Assembly (NCBI GenBank): GCA_037349105.1
Contig: JAYJMM010000040.1
Span: 1,092,001 to 1,156,000 of the forward strand
Length of the DNA: 64,000 bases
Direction of reading: 5' to 3'
Source of the DNA: Limnomonas spitsbergensis
Lineage: Eukaryota; Chlorophyta; Chlorophyceae; Chlamydomonadales
Shown here: piece after piece, positions 54,430-64,000 of the stretch
How positions within the stretch are numbered: the stretch's first letter is position 1
Layout of the letters: every line of letters starts with the position of its first letter
Notes under the pieces: generated by a model
What the model was told of the DNA's origin: nothing
What the model saw: only the letters and a program-made list of their open reading frames with translations
The model's database searches: none
Made by a program: the position numbers and the translations under genes

Positions 54430-57400
54430 GTGCCTTGATCGTCAGTTTTTACTGTCTTCACTAGCCTTTCCGCTTGCCCATTGGCTTGGGGATGGAAAGA
54501 ACTGGTGACTCTATGATCAATCATGGCACGAACAAGCAGCGAGTCCATTTCACCTTGAAACTCCCCACCACCGTCTGTGACAACTTCAGCGCATGCCCCA
54601 AATCGTGCCAATATGCCGTGCAGGAAATGGTAAGCTACTTCTTTAGATGATTTAGCAGTCATGGGAAATACCTTAACCCATTTAGAGTAGCTTTCTACAG
54701 CTACCATAACATAGGTGTGGCCACGGTTAGAAGCCGTATAAGGACCAGAAAGATCCAGGTGCCATCGGTACATAAGTCCTCTGATGGGTAAGGGATGCAT
54801 AACATGCTGCATAGCATTAAACGATACTTTAGTGTAATCGCAGGCCTCGCAGCACTGGACCACTCTTTTGCAGTCGTTATATAAACCAACCCACCAGTGG
54901 GTCATCATGACAAGCCCCGTCGTGCGGCGCCTACCATAATGACCATTTTCTACATGCATTTTGTGAACGAGTGCCAACCGGTCACCAGGGGGTGGTACCA
55001 CCTTGGTTGTACCGCCTGGCATTCGTCGATATAGAATACTCTTTTCAGCAGACCAGAGATAGAGCGCAGCTCGTCGTTGAAGACGCTTACGTTCTACAGG
55101 GGTCAGCATGGGAAACATTGTGTCAGTGGTACGCCTCAAATATTGCATAGCATTATTATCCAGCCAGATATCTGCAAATGAATGAGACTCCTCCTCACGA
55201 GTCATGGGTTGCTCTATGAACTCAGCCGCTAAGGACTGAGCTGCATGTAAGATCAGTGAATCTCCAGCAGCAAATAAATGATTAAGCTGCTGAGATATCT
55301 GATCACCATCCCCCCCCAGCCTCAGTCCTGAAGTGGCAAAGGAATGAGGGATAAAGTTATTGAAAGCAGAAAAAATTTCCTGCGAAGGCGGAACATCTGC
55401 AAATCGAACTGCAAGTCCAACAGCAAGTAGGTGACTGACAGCATTTGCATCAAAAGCACCTCCAACAATCCTGTGACGCACAGAAAAGATCAGGTCTTTG
55501 CCAGCAGTACAGTCAGTCGCATACCCCATCGCACGTTCACGCTCATGAATAGTCAGAGCGTGTCTAGTGACAATTCCTGCTTGATCAGTTTCCAAAACAA
55601 GTCCAGGTTCATATTCAGGGTTGGGACGGAACGCATAAGATTCAATCCTAGCAACCATTGTAGGAAAAACTCTTAGAGGTTCGTTAAATATATTGGCTGG
55701 ATGATATGGGTACCTGTTAACTTTGAAACAGGTACGGGGATTTCTTCCATGGTCCAATATGTCAGTTAGGCGCAATGTATCATCACGGACGAAGGACATC
55801 ATAACCAACTGCAAAGAAGCGGGGGAACATATATTTTGCCAATAGTTACGCAGCCGGTGGGCATAGCTGCCTACAGCAACTGCGTCAAAGCAAACTGGGT
55901 GTCCCAGCCTCTCTGTAAGTTCTTGGAATCCCTCTGTCATAGCCTGCGATTTTGCAATAGCAAATTGAACAGCAACATTCTCAATGAAGTACATGGGTGG
56001 CCGTCTCCCTTGTTGCATATGCTGCAGAGATCCTAGAATTTTAATAAGAGGGAAAAATGTGGAACTTTTCTCTCCTTGTAATCCTGTACGTTCACCTGCA
56101 GAAGACAGGTCAGTGCACATAAACCCTGCTGTTAGCATCCATTGGGTACCATCAAGGCATCCAATGTTAATGAGATGTCTTTCATTAATTTCGTACACAT
56201 CCTGCGGCAACTGGTTGAATGTGTTAGCAATAGCATCATGACTCAAAAGATTGGGATATTCCTCCATGAGCAATGTAAGTCTGTGTTTGGCACAAACCCT
56301 CGCGCCATTATCAATGTCAGCATAGTAATAGTGGTTAATGCGGATGCCATTTTTCAGCATGCATTCTAATCCCCCGCACATACCACCAAACAGCTCAATG
56401 AGGGACACACCTTCCTGCATAGCAGTAAGAATGCTGGTTTGAGGAACAGGTGTAGAATTTATTGACCGAATCCCTTTTCCAGTAGGATTGCCTTCTTTTG
56501 ACTGTTCTTGCACCTGCAGTGAAGTATAGTGGGAAGGAGGCAATTCCTGCAAAAGCAGGCGGCAATCTTCAACTCTTGAAGAAGCTGTTCCCCTTAAGGC
56601 TTTCTGTTTCTCCGACAGGGTGTCCATCTGCGGCACATGAATGCGAGTGGAAAATGAAGAAAGGCCATTAATTTCGAAATCAAAAGCAGCTGCAGTATCA
56701 AATGCATTACAGCAACCCATTTCATCCATGTCATCAGGAAGCACCAGTCTAGTAGCCAACGAATGAATGTGGGCAGATGGACCGAAGGTGGGAGAAGGCC
56801 AAATAGCTCGGGTTCTAGGTAGGCCTGGCCACTCGGTAGGTAAAGGAAAAGACACTTCAGCATCCTCAGAAATCATTTGTAATCCAGAAACAGCTTGCTC
56901 CTTATCAGGAACTGGATCAGAATCAATTGCAGGACCAAACGGTTCTATAGCAAATCCCCACGGGACTGCACTCTGGGGCGTTCTTGACAAACAAGCAGCC
57001 ATAAGGGAATACGCTCTTTTAGAACTATTAGCAGTCAAATCAGTGTCTACACCTGATCCACAGAATGCTGAGTTGTAGTAAAAGGGCCACGTCGTTGCGA
57101 AATGACTCTCTTTTGTGCCTGTCCAGTCCAGATCTGACTGAACAGGGAACCTGCTGGGGACATCGGCAACAATATGTTTAACACCTGGTTTGTATTCAAG
57201 CTCATATGAGAATGGCGAAAGCATGACAGACCAGCGAGCATACTGCCCCTCTAACTCTTTATTAGACATTAACCAAGACAATCCTTTATGATCGCTTATT
57301 ATTAGAAATGGTATTTTAGCCCCAAGCAGATAATAGCGGAAGGCTCGCACTCCCCATACTGCGGCTAACATTTCACCCTTGTAAGACCCATAATTAGCCT

Positions 57401-58409
57401 CATGCACGTTGCAAGTCCTGCTAATGCAGGCTACTAGATATTCCTTCCCATCATCATCCTTCTGACCCAGAACAGCTGACATGCCTTTCTGGGACCAATC
57501 TGTGTGAAGAATGTAACGGCGATTTTTATCAGGTGTGCGCAATGCGTTACCAGGTTTGCAGAGTTCATCTTTTAGGTTTTCCCATGCCTTATCCCTCTCA
57601 GCTGTCCACAGCCAAGGAGTGTCCTTCTTAAACAACTCTGTAAGGGGGCTGGAGATGACAGAAAAGTTAGGAACATAACATCGGTAATAATTAGCAAAAC
57701 CAATTACGCGGCGCAGTTCATGCACAGTAGTTGGCGTGGGTAAAGCCCTGATTGCCAAAACCTTGGTTTCACTAGGGGAAATACCTGTTGTTCCAATCAT
57801 ATGGCCCAGGTACTCCAGGCTGTTAAACAGAAACTTGCATTTTCCTGGATGCACCTTCATATGACAATTCTTGAGGGCAGCAAACAAGAGTTTAAGTGCA
57901 GCTTTGTGCGATGCAAGATCTTTGGTAAAGACCAGGATATCATCTATAAAACATACACAACAGTGATCAAGGCCTGCTTCAGTTATTACAGTATTCATGA
58001 CTCTCTGGAAGTATGCAGGCATATTAGTAAGGCCAAAGGTATTTCGGTTAGTCTTCCAACACCTATCATTCCACCAGAACGCAGTCATGTCCATGCATTC
58101 TTCAGACAGTGAAGTTTGACCGAATCCTGATTTCATATCACAAACAGAGAACACAGTACAACCTTCAGTCCTTCCAAACAATTCTTCAGGCAGGGGTAAA
58201 GGGTACACGTCGGGAGGTGTAAAGGCATTAATGCCTCCAGATGCTTTACCATAATTAATACAGCATCTTTTATCAGTCCATGCACCAGTCACGGGATCCT
58301 TCTTGGCAGCTATAACTGCTTCATGTATCATAAGGGGCCGGGGACACTCACTGATAAATCCAGCTTCCATGAGAGGGGTCATGTGTTCGTCCATAACTTC
58401 CTTCTCCAT
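54378..58409 (-). CDS. pol: Pol: reverse transcriptase, RNase H, C5-DNA methyltransferase, integrase
   Basis: 1343-codon frame. RT: D in VCDMKSGFGQ and the FIDD box near residue 154. RNase H: HTDWSQKGMSAVLGQ near 303, SDHKGLSWLM near 373, ending ADVPSRF near 420. After some 240 unassigned residues comes a cytosine methyltransferase (about 665-1005): motif I IELFGGMCGG near 670, motif IV GFMCTDLSSAG near 766, motif VI FIENV near 810, motif VIII HRLRNYW near 853, FPTMVARIE, HERERAMGY near 957 and motif X GGAFDANAVSHLL near 988. The spacing and HRxRxxW pattern resemble DNMT3-type enzymes. Integrase: HVENGHYG...CCEAC zinc site near 1150-1190, then HLDLSGPY, VTDGGGEF and GQAERLVK as D, D, E. The frame leaves the integrase after residue 1318 and ends at a spurious stop. 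Upstream in the same frame the RT region extends a few codons before the ATG, so the ATG need not be the real start. Confidence 0.93.
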   Translation of the reverse strand: MEKEVMDEHMTPLMEAGFISECPRPLMIHEAVIAAKKDPVTGAWTDKRCCINYGKASGGINAFTPPDVYPLPLPEELFGRTEGCTVFSVCDMKSGFGQTSLSEECMDMTAFWWNDRCWKTNRNTFGLTNMPAYFQRVMNTVITEAGLDHCCVCFIDDILVFTKDLASHKAALKLLFAALKNCHMKVHPGKCKFLFNSLEYLGHMIGTTGISPSETKVLAIRALPTPTTVHELRRVIGFANYYRCYVPNFSVISSPLTELFKKDTPWLWTAERDKAWENLKDELCKPGNALRTPDKNRRYILHTDWSQKGMSAVLGQKDDDGKEYLVACISRTCNVHEANYGSYKGEMLAAVWGVRAFRYYLLGAKIPFLIISDHKGLSWLMSNKELEGQYARWSVMLSPFSYELEYKPGVKHIVADVPSRFPVQSDLDWTGTKESHFATTWPFYYNSAFCGSGVDTDLTANSSKRAYSLMAACLSRTPQSAVPWGFAIEPFGPAIDSDPVPDKEQAVSGLQMISEDAEVSFPLPTEWPGLPRTRAIWPSPTFGPSAHIHSLATRLVLPDDMDEMGCCNAFDTAAAFDFEINGLSSFSTRIHVPQMDTLSEKQKALRGTASSRVEDCRLLLQELPPSHYTSLQVQEQSKEGNPTGKGIRSINSTPVPQTSILTAMQEGVSLIELFGGMCGGLECMLKNGIRINHYYYADIDNGARVCAKHRLTLLMEEYPNLLSHDAIANTFNQLPQDVYEINERHLINIGCLDGTQWMLTAGFMCTDLSSAGERTGLQGEKSSTFFPLIKILGSLQHMQQGRRPPMYFIENVAVQFAIAKSQAMTEGFQELTERLGHPVCFDAVAVGSYAHRLRNYWQNICSPASLQLVMMSFVRDDTLRLTDILDHGRNPRTCFKVNRYPYHPANIFNEPLRVFPTMVARIESYAFRPNPEYEPGLVLETDQAGIVTRHALTIHERERAMGYATDCTAGKDLIFSVRHRIVGGAFDANAVSHLLAVGLAVRFADVPPSQEIFSAFNNFIPHSFATSGLRLGGDGDQISQQLNHLFAAGDSLILHAAQSLAAEFIEQPMTREEESHSFADIWLDNNAMQYLRRTTDTMFPMLTPVERKRLQRRAALYLWSAEKSILYRRMPGGTTKVVPPPGDRLALVHKMHVENGHYGRRRTTGLVMMTHWWVGLYNDCKRVVQCCEACDYTKVSFNAMQHVMHPLPIRGLMYRWHLDLSGPYTASNRGHTYVMVAVESYSKWVKVFPMTAKSSKEVAYHFLHGILARFGACAEVVTDGGGEFQGEMDSLLVRAMIDHRVTSSFHPQANGQAERLVKTVKTDDQGTCTFQESLENGTCIYPG

Positions 58410-59366
58410 GCATGGGCGACCTCCTGCGAGCCTTTCTGAGAATAATACCTGGGGGCAAAGTTATAGTCTCTCCCGGGGGACCTATGGTGAAGGGAAGAAC
58501 TGATCCTTCATAACCTGTCAAGTCAGACAATTTATAAGCGCGTTGTGCCTGGATAATATCACCTAACTCATCCTGGAACTGCTGCCGCTCAATCTCAATA
58601 ATATCAGCATGATTGCCCAGGGTCCAACCTTGTTCCATCTTGAAATGTTTATCAGGTTCTACAGGATCTGCTGGACTGTCAGGTGTCATATTATCTAAAG
58701 ACCAAGATCCCTCAATAGGGACTCCCTCGTGAAGCTCATCAGGTGATAACAGGTCATTCAGCAACGCTGGATCTGTGTAATGTTGAATATCTGCTGAGTA
58801 AGAGATACCTGTCTGCGTGACCACTGAAGATCCTAATACTTCTCTTGAATACTGGTCTCGTGCGATGCTGCGAGTTAAATCAAAAACCTGAGCTGGGGCA
58901 TTATGAGTTCTCATACTGTTAACAGGTGTGAACATAAATGCTGTGGCTATCAGCCAGAGATAGAAGATCCATTGCATTATGGTGGGTTGCATTCTGAGGA
59001 GATGCTGCGTTCTGTGAGTGATAGCAGGACCAGGGCACCTCACAGATTTACAGACATCAATTTTCAAAGTCAAATTGCGCAACCTGTCAGACCTAAGCAA
59101 TTCAGCCTTGATCTTGTCAGCAGCAATCTCCTGTACCCTACGGAACCTCCTGACTCTCTTGTCCCAGAACTCAATAAGAATAGCAATACGTTTGGCGCGC
59201 AGCTGAGCAAGTTCCCTAGCTCTAGCACGACGCAGTCTAGGTTTGTTACCCAAACTCTGCAAAGGAACAACAAAAGCAGAGCCCCTGAGGGGATGCGCAG
59301 GTCGAAAATCAGGATGACGCCTTCTGATGAGAGCCTCTAAACTGCACTTCCTAGCCTAGCCTGCGC
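58348..59366 (-). CDS. Retrotransposon ORF1, unknown function
   Basis: Open frame of about 340 codons upstream of Pol, overlapping it by about 80 bp in the frame that a +1 shift would join. It has a basic N-terminal part (RRARARELAQLRAKR), a hydrophobic stretch (IMQWIFYLWLIATAFMF) and an acidic middle. No zinc knuckle or DSG/DTG protease motif is visible, so calling it Gag is only positional. It lacks an ATG at its 5' end: a phase-compatible intron (59519-59257, CAG/GTACGT to TTTGCAG) could join it to the 59567-59520 start MMAQLTILVRRNDYEQ. Confidence 0.5.
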
Positions 59367-59372
59367 AACACT

Positions 59373-59567
59373 TCAGGAGTTAGGGCTGCCCAGAATCTCC
59401 TGAACGGTCACCTCTGCAACCTCAGCAGCAAACACTGCTATATCTGCGAAGATGTCGGTTTTGTCCTTGCGCTTGCGGAAGACACAGTTGGCACCGTACA
59501 CCTTCCACCACTCACGTACCTGCTCGTAGTCATTTCTACGAACGAGGATGGTGAGCTGCGCCATCAT
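59373..59567 (-). CDS. Short ATG frame upstream of ORF1
   Basis: 64 codons starting with ATGATG, product MMAQLTILVRRNDYEQ continuing as VREWWKVYGANCVF. Either a small ORF, or the first 16 codons are an exon spliced to ORF1. No family recognised. Confidence 0.35.
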   Translation of the reverse strand: MMAQLTILVRRNDYEQVREWWKVYGANCVFRKRKDKTDIFADIAVFAAEVAEVTVQEILGSPNS

Positions 59568-60660
59568 AGTAGGCGTGAGGCTAGTCTTAATCTCCTCGCG
59601 GTAGGATGGCGTGCCTCGTCCATCGTACCGGTATTAGAGGGGTCCGACGGTAGGGGGAAAGTCGTTTTCGCTGTGTCCCTAGGCTACTTTCGGCGTGCTG
59701 TCAGTTTTCGACAGCAGAAAGCGACAGCCTGTCGCTTTCGGCGATCGGCTGTCGATATTGTGCTAAAACGAACAGCGAACAATGTGAAACACGCTGTCGC
59801 TGTACAGCTTTCTCAACAGCCGTTTCTTGTAGCTGAACGTCTGCTCTCCCCACTTTTCCTCGTTTAAGGTGTTCCTCGGAATCCGTCATATCTTATTCTC
59901 ATACAGGCTATTGCATTCCCTGCACTTCAGGTTGGACGTTTGATTTATACTAGTAGATTCGACTCAGACGGAAATCGCAACACTCCAATTGGTGACCCAG
60001 CCCTCGATTACCGGTATCGTTTCGTCACGACTGAATTGCACGGCAGATGGAATGAGAGGAGCGCAACATCTACAGCGCACAAATGAATTTAGAGAACCAG
60101 GTACAAATAATGCCTTCAAGTACCAGCGAAGCATGGCATGTGAATACTACCATCACATCCCATGCTGGTTCAGAGATTGCACGCATGAGTGTGCGGATGA
60201 ATACCTTTACGATCTTCTGACGCAACCAGTTTGTCATGTTTGTTGGATGCTCTTAATGTCATCTTGCCCTCCTGTCCTCCTACCCTGCCTCCTGCCCACC
60301 TACCCTCTCGCCTTGACGCCCTCCTGCCCTCCTCCTACCGTCCTACCCTCCTACCCTCATGCCCTCCTGCTACTACTACTCATAGCCATCTCCTGCACGA
60401 CCAGGTGCCGATTGTGCGTTAAATTCATAGCATAGCATGGCATTAACAATTCTCAAGTACTAGCACTCCATGCTATGCGTGTTGATAATGTACATGAGTG
60501 TGAAGATAAATAGGCTCATGACTACATTCAACTGCAATGGGAAACACTGTTCCCTTCAGATTCAAGGAAAGCGCCGGTCAACTAAGCCGTCATCATCGAG
60601 TATCGATCTTCCTACGCAACCTGCGAAAGAGATGTGTCGTGTTTCTAGAATATTTTGTAG
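59568..60660. other. Spacer with perfect hairpin and TGTCG motifs
   Basis: 59718-59738 is a perfect 10-bp inverted repeat with one central base (AAAGCGACAG C CTGTCGCTTT). CTGTCG/CGACAG recurs several times between 59690 and 59815. 60240-60370 is a CCTACCCTCCTGCC repeat. A possible first coding exon for the downstream gene (MRGAQHLQRTNEFREP, 60050-60101, donor GTACAA) is speculative. Confidence 0.4.
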
Positions 60661-60679
60661 CTAGGTAAAATAGGCTCCA

Positions 60680-61750
60680 GTCCCTGCTCCGGTCCCTGCT
60701 CATGCTCATGCTCATGTCCCATGTCACTGCCCCTGTCCCCTATCATACACATGTCCCCTGACCATGCTCCTGACCCTTGTCACTGCTCATGCACCCTGTT
60801 CCTGCTCCTGTCCCCTTTCATGCACATGTCCCATGTTCCTGTCCCTGGTCATTGCTCATGCCCCATGGCCATGCTCTTGTCCCCTGTCCATGCTCATGCT
60901 CCTGTCTCCCATCCCTGCTCCTGCCCCTGTCCCTGCTCCTGTCCCTTGTCCCTGCTCCCCTCCCCTGTCCCTGCTCATGTTACTGCTCCGGTCCCTTGTC
61001 ACTGCTCCTGTCCCCTGTCACTGCTCCCGTCACTGATACTGTCACTGCTCCTGTCCCTTGTCCCTGTCCCTGCTCCTGTCCCATGTCCATGCTCCTGTCC
61101 ACTGTCCATGCTCATATCACTGCTCATGTCCCATGTCCCCGCTCCTGTCCCTTGGCAGTACTCTTGTCCCCTGCCCATGCTCCTGTCCCTTGACACTACT
61201 CCTGTCCCCTGTCCCTGCTCCTATCCCTGCTCATGTCCCTCGTCCCCATGCACCCATCTCTTGTCACTGCTCCTGGCCCTGCTCCTGTCCTATGCCCCTG
61301 TCCTTGCCCTTCTACCCTCCTGCCCTCCTACCATCCTGCTCTTCTACCCTCTTGCCCTCCTACCCTCCTGTCGTTCTACCATCCAACCTTTCTACCCACA
61401 TGCCATTTACCCTCCTGCCCTTTTACCCTCCTGCCCTCCTACCCTCCTCCTCTTCTACCCTCTTGCCCTTCTACCCTCTTGCCCCTCTACCCTTCTGCCT
61501 TTCTACCCCCCTGCCTTTCTACCCACATGCCCTTCTACCCTCCTACCGATCTACCCTCATGCCGTTCTACCCTCATGCCGTTCTACCCTCTTGCCCTCCT
61601 ACCCTCCTGCCCCTCTACCCTCCTACCCTTCTACCCTTCTTGCCCTTCTACCCTCCTGCCCTCCTACCATCCTGCCTTCTTACCCGTCCTGCCCTCCTAC
61701 CCGTCTACCATCCTACTCTCCTACCCTACTACCCTCCTGCTCTCCCACAT
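60680..61750. repeat. Two adjoining pyrimidine minisatellites
   Basis: 60680-61305: TGCTCCTGTCCCCTGTCCC-type units of about 12-18 bp. 61305-61750: CTACCCTCCTGCCCTT units of about 15-16 bp. Together they give 384- and 247-codon false ORFs. The tract ends just before a real splice acceptor at 61776. Confidence 0.85.
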
Positions 61751-61776
61751 GCATGCACATTCATTTTGTCATGCAG

Positions 61777-61866
61777 GTCCCATATGAGCGGTCAGAGTTA
61801 GGACCGGAAAATGGAACAAGTGCACCCAGCACAACCGACTCAATCATGCAAGCAAAGATCCACACG
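61777..61866 (+). CDS. Exon of an unrecognised gene
   Basis: 30 codons between a GTCATGCAG acceptor and an ACG/GTACGT donor, phase 0 at both ends. Product VPYERSELGPENGTSAPSTT and onward. Splice sites are strong and phase matches the next exon. No family recognised. Confidence 0.5.
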
Positions 61867-61982
61867 GTACGTTAGTATATTGTACATATCATGCCATGTT
61901 TTAATAAACCTCATTTTCAAAGCATATTATGCTTGCATGCTGGGCATTTGGATGAAACGTGTGCCTTACATTCTAAATGCAG

Positions 61983-62315
61983 GAGTTTGTGGCATCTGTA
62001 CAAGGCAGCGCATCATCTAGTTTGCTTGGTCTGCAGGAGTCTTACTCACAGTTCAGATTCTGCGTGCAAAAACCGGATAAAAAGACATTGGACATGTTGC
62101 AGCAATACGGGGGACCAGAAGTCCTGCCATTGCACTGTGGTCTGCGGCCGCCTATCGCACCTGGTTTCAGTATATGCCGGGCATTGGGCAGGGGTCGCAC
62201 CAGCCCAAGGAGTGTGCTTGGCACAAACTTTATGTTGCGGCTCGGTGTTGTCAGAACGGCTGACACTTGCGGACAGCACAGCGGTCAGCATTGTGTCAAA
62301 CGGTGTTGCCCATGA
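61983..62315 (+). CDS. Second exon of the unrecognised gene (3' end uncertain)
   Basis: Starts after TAAATGCAG in phase 0. The frame stays open to TGA at 62315, with [20 protein letters not shown] then [12 protein letters not shown]. The coding look fades after LPLHC (about 62137), where CTGTG/GTCTGC could be a donor. The gene then runs into the 10-bp array, so the rest lies in or beyond repeats. Confidence 0.45.
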   Translation, partial: EFVASVQGSASSSLLGLQESYSQFRFCVQKPDKKTLDMLQQYGGPEVLPLHCGLRPPIAPGFSICRALGRGRTSPRSVLGTNFMLRLGVVRTADTCGQHSGQHCVKRCCP

Positions 62316-62342
62316 TGTTCGGGTAGGGGAGACAGCAAGCAT

Positions 62343-62935
62343 GTGAAGAATGCGTTGGGATGGATTGCATGGATTGTATGGATTGTATTGCATGGATTGC
62401 ATGGATTGCATGGATTGCATGGATTGCATGGATTGCATGGATTGCATGGATTGCATGGATTGCATGGATTGTATGGATTGCATGGATTGCATGGATTGCA
62501 TGGATTGCATGGATTGTATTGCATGGATTGCATGGATTGCATGGATTGCATGGATTGCATGGATTGCATGGATTGCATGGATTGCATGGATTGCATGGAT
62601 TGCATGGATTGCATGGATTGCATGGATTGCATGGATTGTATGGATTGCATGGATTGCATGGATTGCATGGATTGCATGGATTGCATGGATTGTATGTATT
62701 GTATTGCATGGATTGCATGGATTGCATGGATTGCATGGATTGCATGGATTGCATGGATTGCATGGATTGCATGGATTGCATGGATTGTATGGATTGCATG
62801 GATTGCATGGATTGCATGGATTGCATGGATTGCATGGATTGCATGGATTGCATGGATTGCATGGATTGCATGGATTGCATGGATTGCATGGATTGCATGG
62901 ATTGCATGGATTGCATGGATTGTATTGCAAAGGAA
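62343..62935. repeat. 10-bp GCATGGATTG array, about 59 copies
   Basis: Almost perfect units, with occasional GTATGGATTG and 5-bp slips (GTATTGCATGG). With no stop in any frame it yields six long Met-Asp-Cys / Asn-Pro-Cys type false ORFs. Confidence 0.95.
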
Positions 62936-64000
62936 TAGGGACCAGGCCAGCTGTGCACAATCTCTTCAACCAGAAGGGAATGCTGCAGCAAATGCCTTAA
63001 GAGGTTGCGCAAATGAATACGGTCCAGGCCTGCGGTGCACAATCTCTTCAACCAGCCAGGAAGGAATGCTGCAGCAGATGTCTTAAGAGGTTGCGCAAAT
63101 GAATACGGACCATGCCAGCAGTGCACACTCTCCTCAACCAGGAAGGAATGCTGCAGCGAATGCCTTAAGAGGTTGCGCAAATGAATAGGGACCAGGCCAG
63201 CTGTGCACACTCTCTTCAACCAGAAAGGAATGTTGCAGCCAATGCCTTAAGAGGTTGCGCAAATGATTACGGACCAGGCCAGCAGTGCACACATTCTTCA
63301 AACAGGAAAGAATGCTGCAGCAAACACCTTAAGAGGTTTCGCAAATAAATACGGATCAGGCCAGCTGTGCACACTCTCTTCAACCAGGAAGTAATACTGC
63401 AGCAAATGTCTTAAGAGGTTGCGCAAATAAATACGGACCAGGCCAGCAGTGCACACTCTCTTCAACCAGAAAGGAATGATGCAGCAGATGCCTTAAGAGG
63501 TTGCGCAAAGGAATAGGGACCAGGCCAGCTGTGCACACTCTCTTCAACCAGAAAGGAATGCTGCAGCAAATGCCTGAAGAGGTTGCGCAAATGAATACAG
63601 ACCAGGCCAGCAGTGCACACTCTCTTCAACCAGAAAGGAATGATGCAGCTAATGCCTTAAGAGGTTGCGCAAATGCATACGGGCCAGGCCTGCAGTGCAC
63701 AATCACTTCAACCAGGAAGGAATGCTGCAGCAGATGTCTTAAGAGGTTGCGCAAATGAATACGGACCAGGCCAGCAGTGCACACTCTCTTCAACCAGGAA
63801 GGAATGCTGCAGCAAATGCCTTAAGAGGTTGCGCAAATGAATACAGACCAGGCCAGCGGTGCACACTCTCTTCAACCAGAAAGGAATGATGCAGCTAATG
63901 CCTTAAGAGGTTGCGCAAATGCATACGGACCAGGCCTGCAGTGCACACTCTCTTCAACCAGGAAGGAATGCTGCAGCAGATGTCTTAAGAGGTTGCGCAA
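62936..64000. repeat. 82-83 bp satellite, about 13 copies to the window edge
   Basis: Each unit has GAGGTTGCGCAAATGAATAC, GGACCAGGCCAGCAGTGCAC, TCTCTTCAACCAGAAAGGAA and TGCTGCAGCAAATGCCTTAA. The array continues past the window end and directly abuts the 10-bp array. Confidence 0.93.

Larger units (their letters stand above)
52609..59567 (-). mobile_element. Ty3/gypsy retrotransposon carrying a DNA cytosine methyltransferase
   Basis: Order on the minus strand: ORF1 (unknown), RT, RNase H, C5-DNA methyltransferase, integrase, PHD finger, in-frame TAG, NPP-motif ORF. The frame changes between ORF1 and Pol (+1) and near 54440 (one base missing), so this copy is probably inactive unless the first shift is programmed. 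LTRs, primer-binding site and a classical Gag zinc knuckle were not found, so outer limits are the limits of coding. Confidence 0.85.

Noticed and set aside
60721..61875. 384-codon frame on the + strand
   Set aside because: Made of pyrimidine minisatellite units; only its last 30 codons (61777-61866) look like a real exon.
62296..63219. Long frames of several hundred codons in all six frames over the decamer array
   Set aside because: A 10-bp unit without stops cycles through all frames; the frames are a by-product of the repeat.

Overview
This is eukaryotic nuclear DNA, most likely from a green alga (Chlorophyta, prasinophyte-grade; a Pyramimonadales-type genome would fit, but that is inference). 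The reasons are an intron-rich plastid stromal processing peptidase gene, a secreted Ser-Pro-rich protein of cell-wall type with a hedgehog-like Hint domain, plant-type CCCTAAA/TTTAGGG motifs scattered through introns, many minisatellites, and algal-style Ty3/gypsy and LINE remains.

Layout. 1-22940 (+): the 3' part of a stromal processing peptidase (SPP) gene of more than 20 kb. About 20 short exons sit in introns made largely of minisatellites and of decayed tandem copies of the neighbouring exon ends. 22941-40443: an intergenic, repeat-rich region with a purine-rich 24-bp array, a 471-bp terminal-inverted-repeat element, two isolated exon candidates, a LINE remnant, a PIF/Harbinger-like element with a TTA target duplication, back-to-back 165-bp and about 145-bp satellites, a retroelement-like leader with a gag-like ORF, and a hAT-like element with a perfect 8-bp target duplication. 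40444-49343 (-): a six-exon gene whose phases all match. It encodes a signal peptide, an N-terminal domain of unknown function, a long (Ser-Pro)n tract, an He_PIG Ig-like domain and a hedgehog-type Hint autoprocessing domain. Its first intron is filled by roughly 35 tandem copies of its own 3' splice junction. 52609-59567 (-): a Ty3/gypsy retrotransposon whose Pol carries a complete C5-cytosine DNA methyltransferase (DNMT3-like motifs) between RNase H and integrase. This is followed by a PHD finger and, after one in-frame TAG, an ORF with an NPP-type methyltransferase-like motif. 59568-64000: a hairpin-rich spacer, pyrimidine arrays, two good exons of an unrecognised + strand gene, a 10-bp array and an 82-bp satellite.

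Two signals stand out: (i) the DNMT-bearing retrotransposon; (ii) tandem duplication across splice junctions, seen at most junctions of SPP and again in the Hint gene, which looks like the way introns grow in this genome. Start codons in repeat-derived ORFs carry no weight, and exon models rest on splice consensus, phase and family alignment from memory, not on transcripts.
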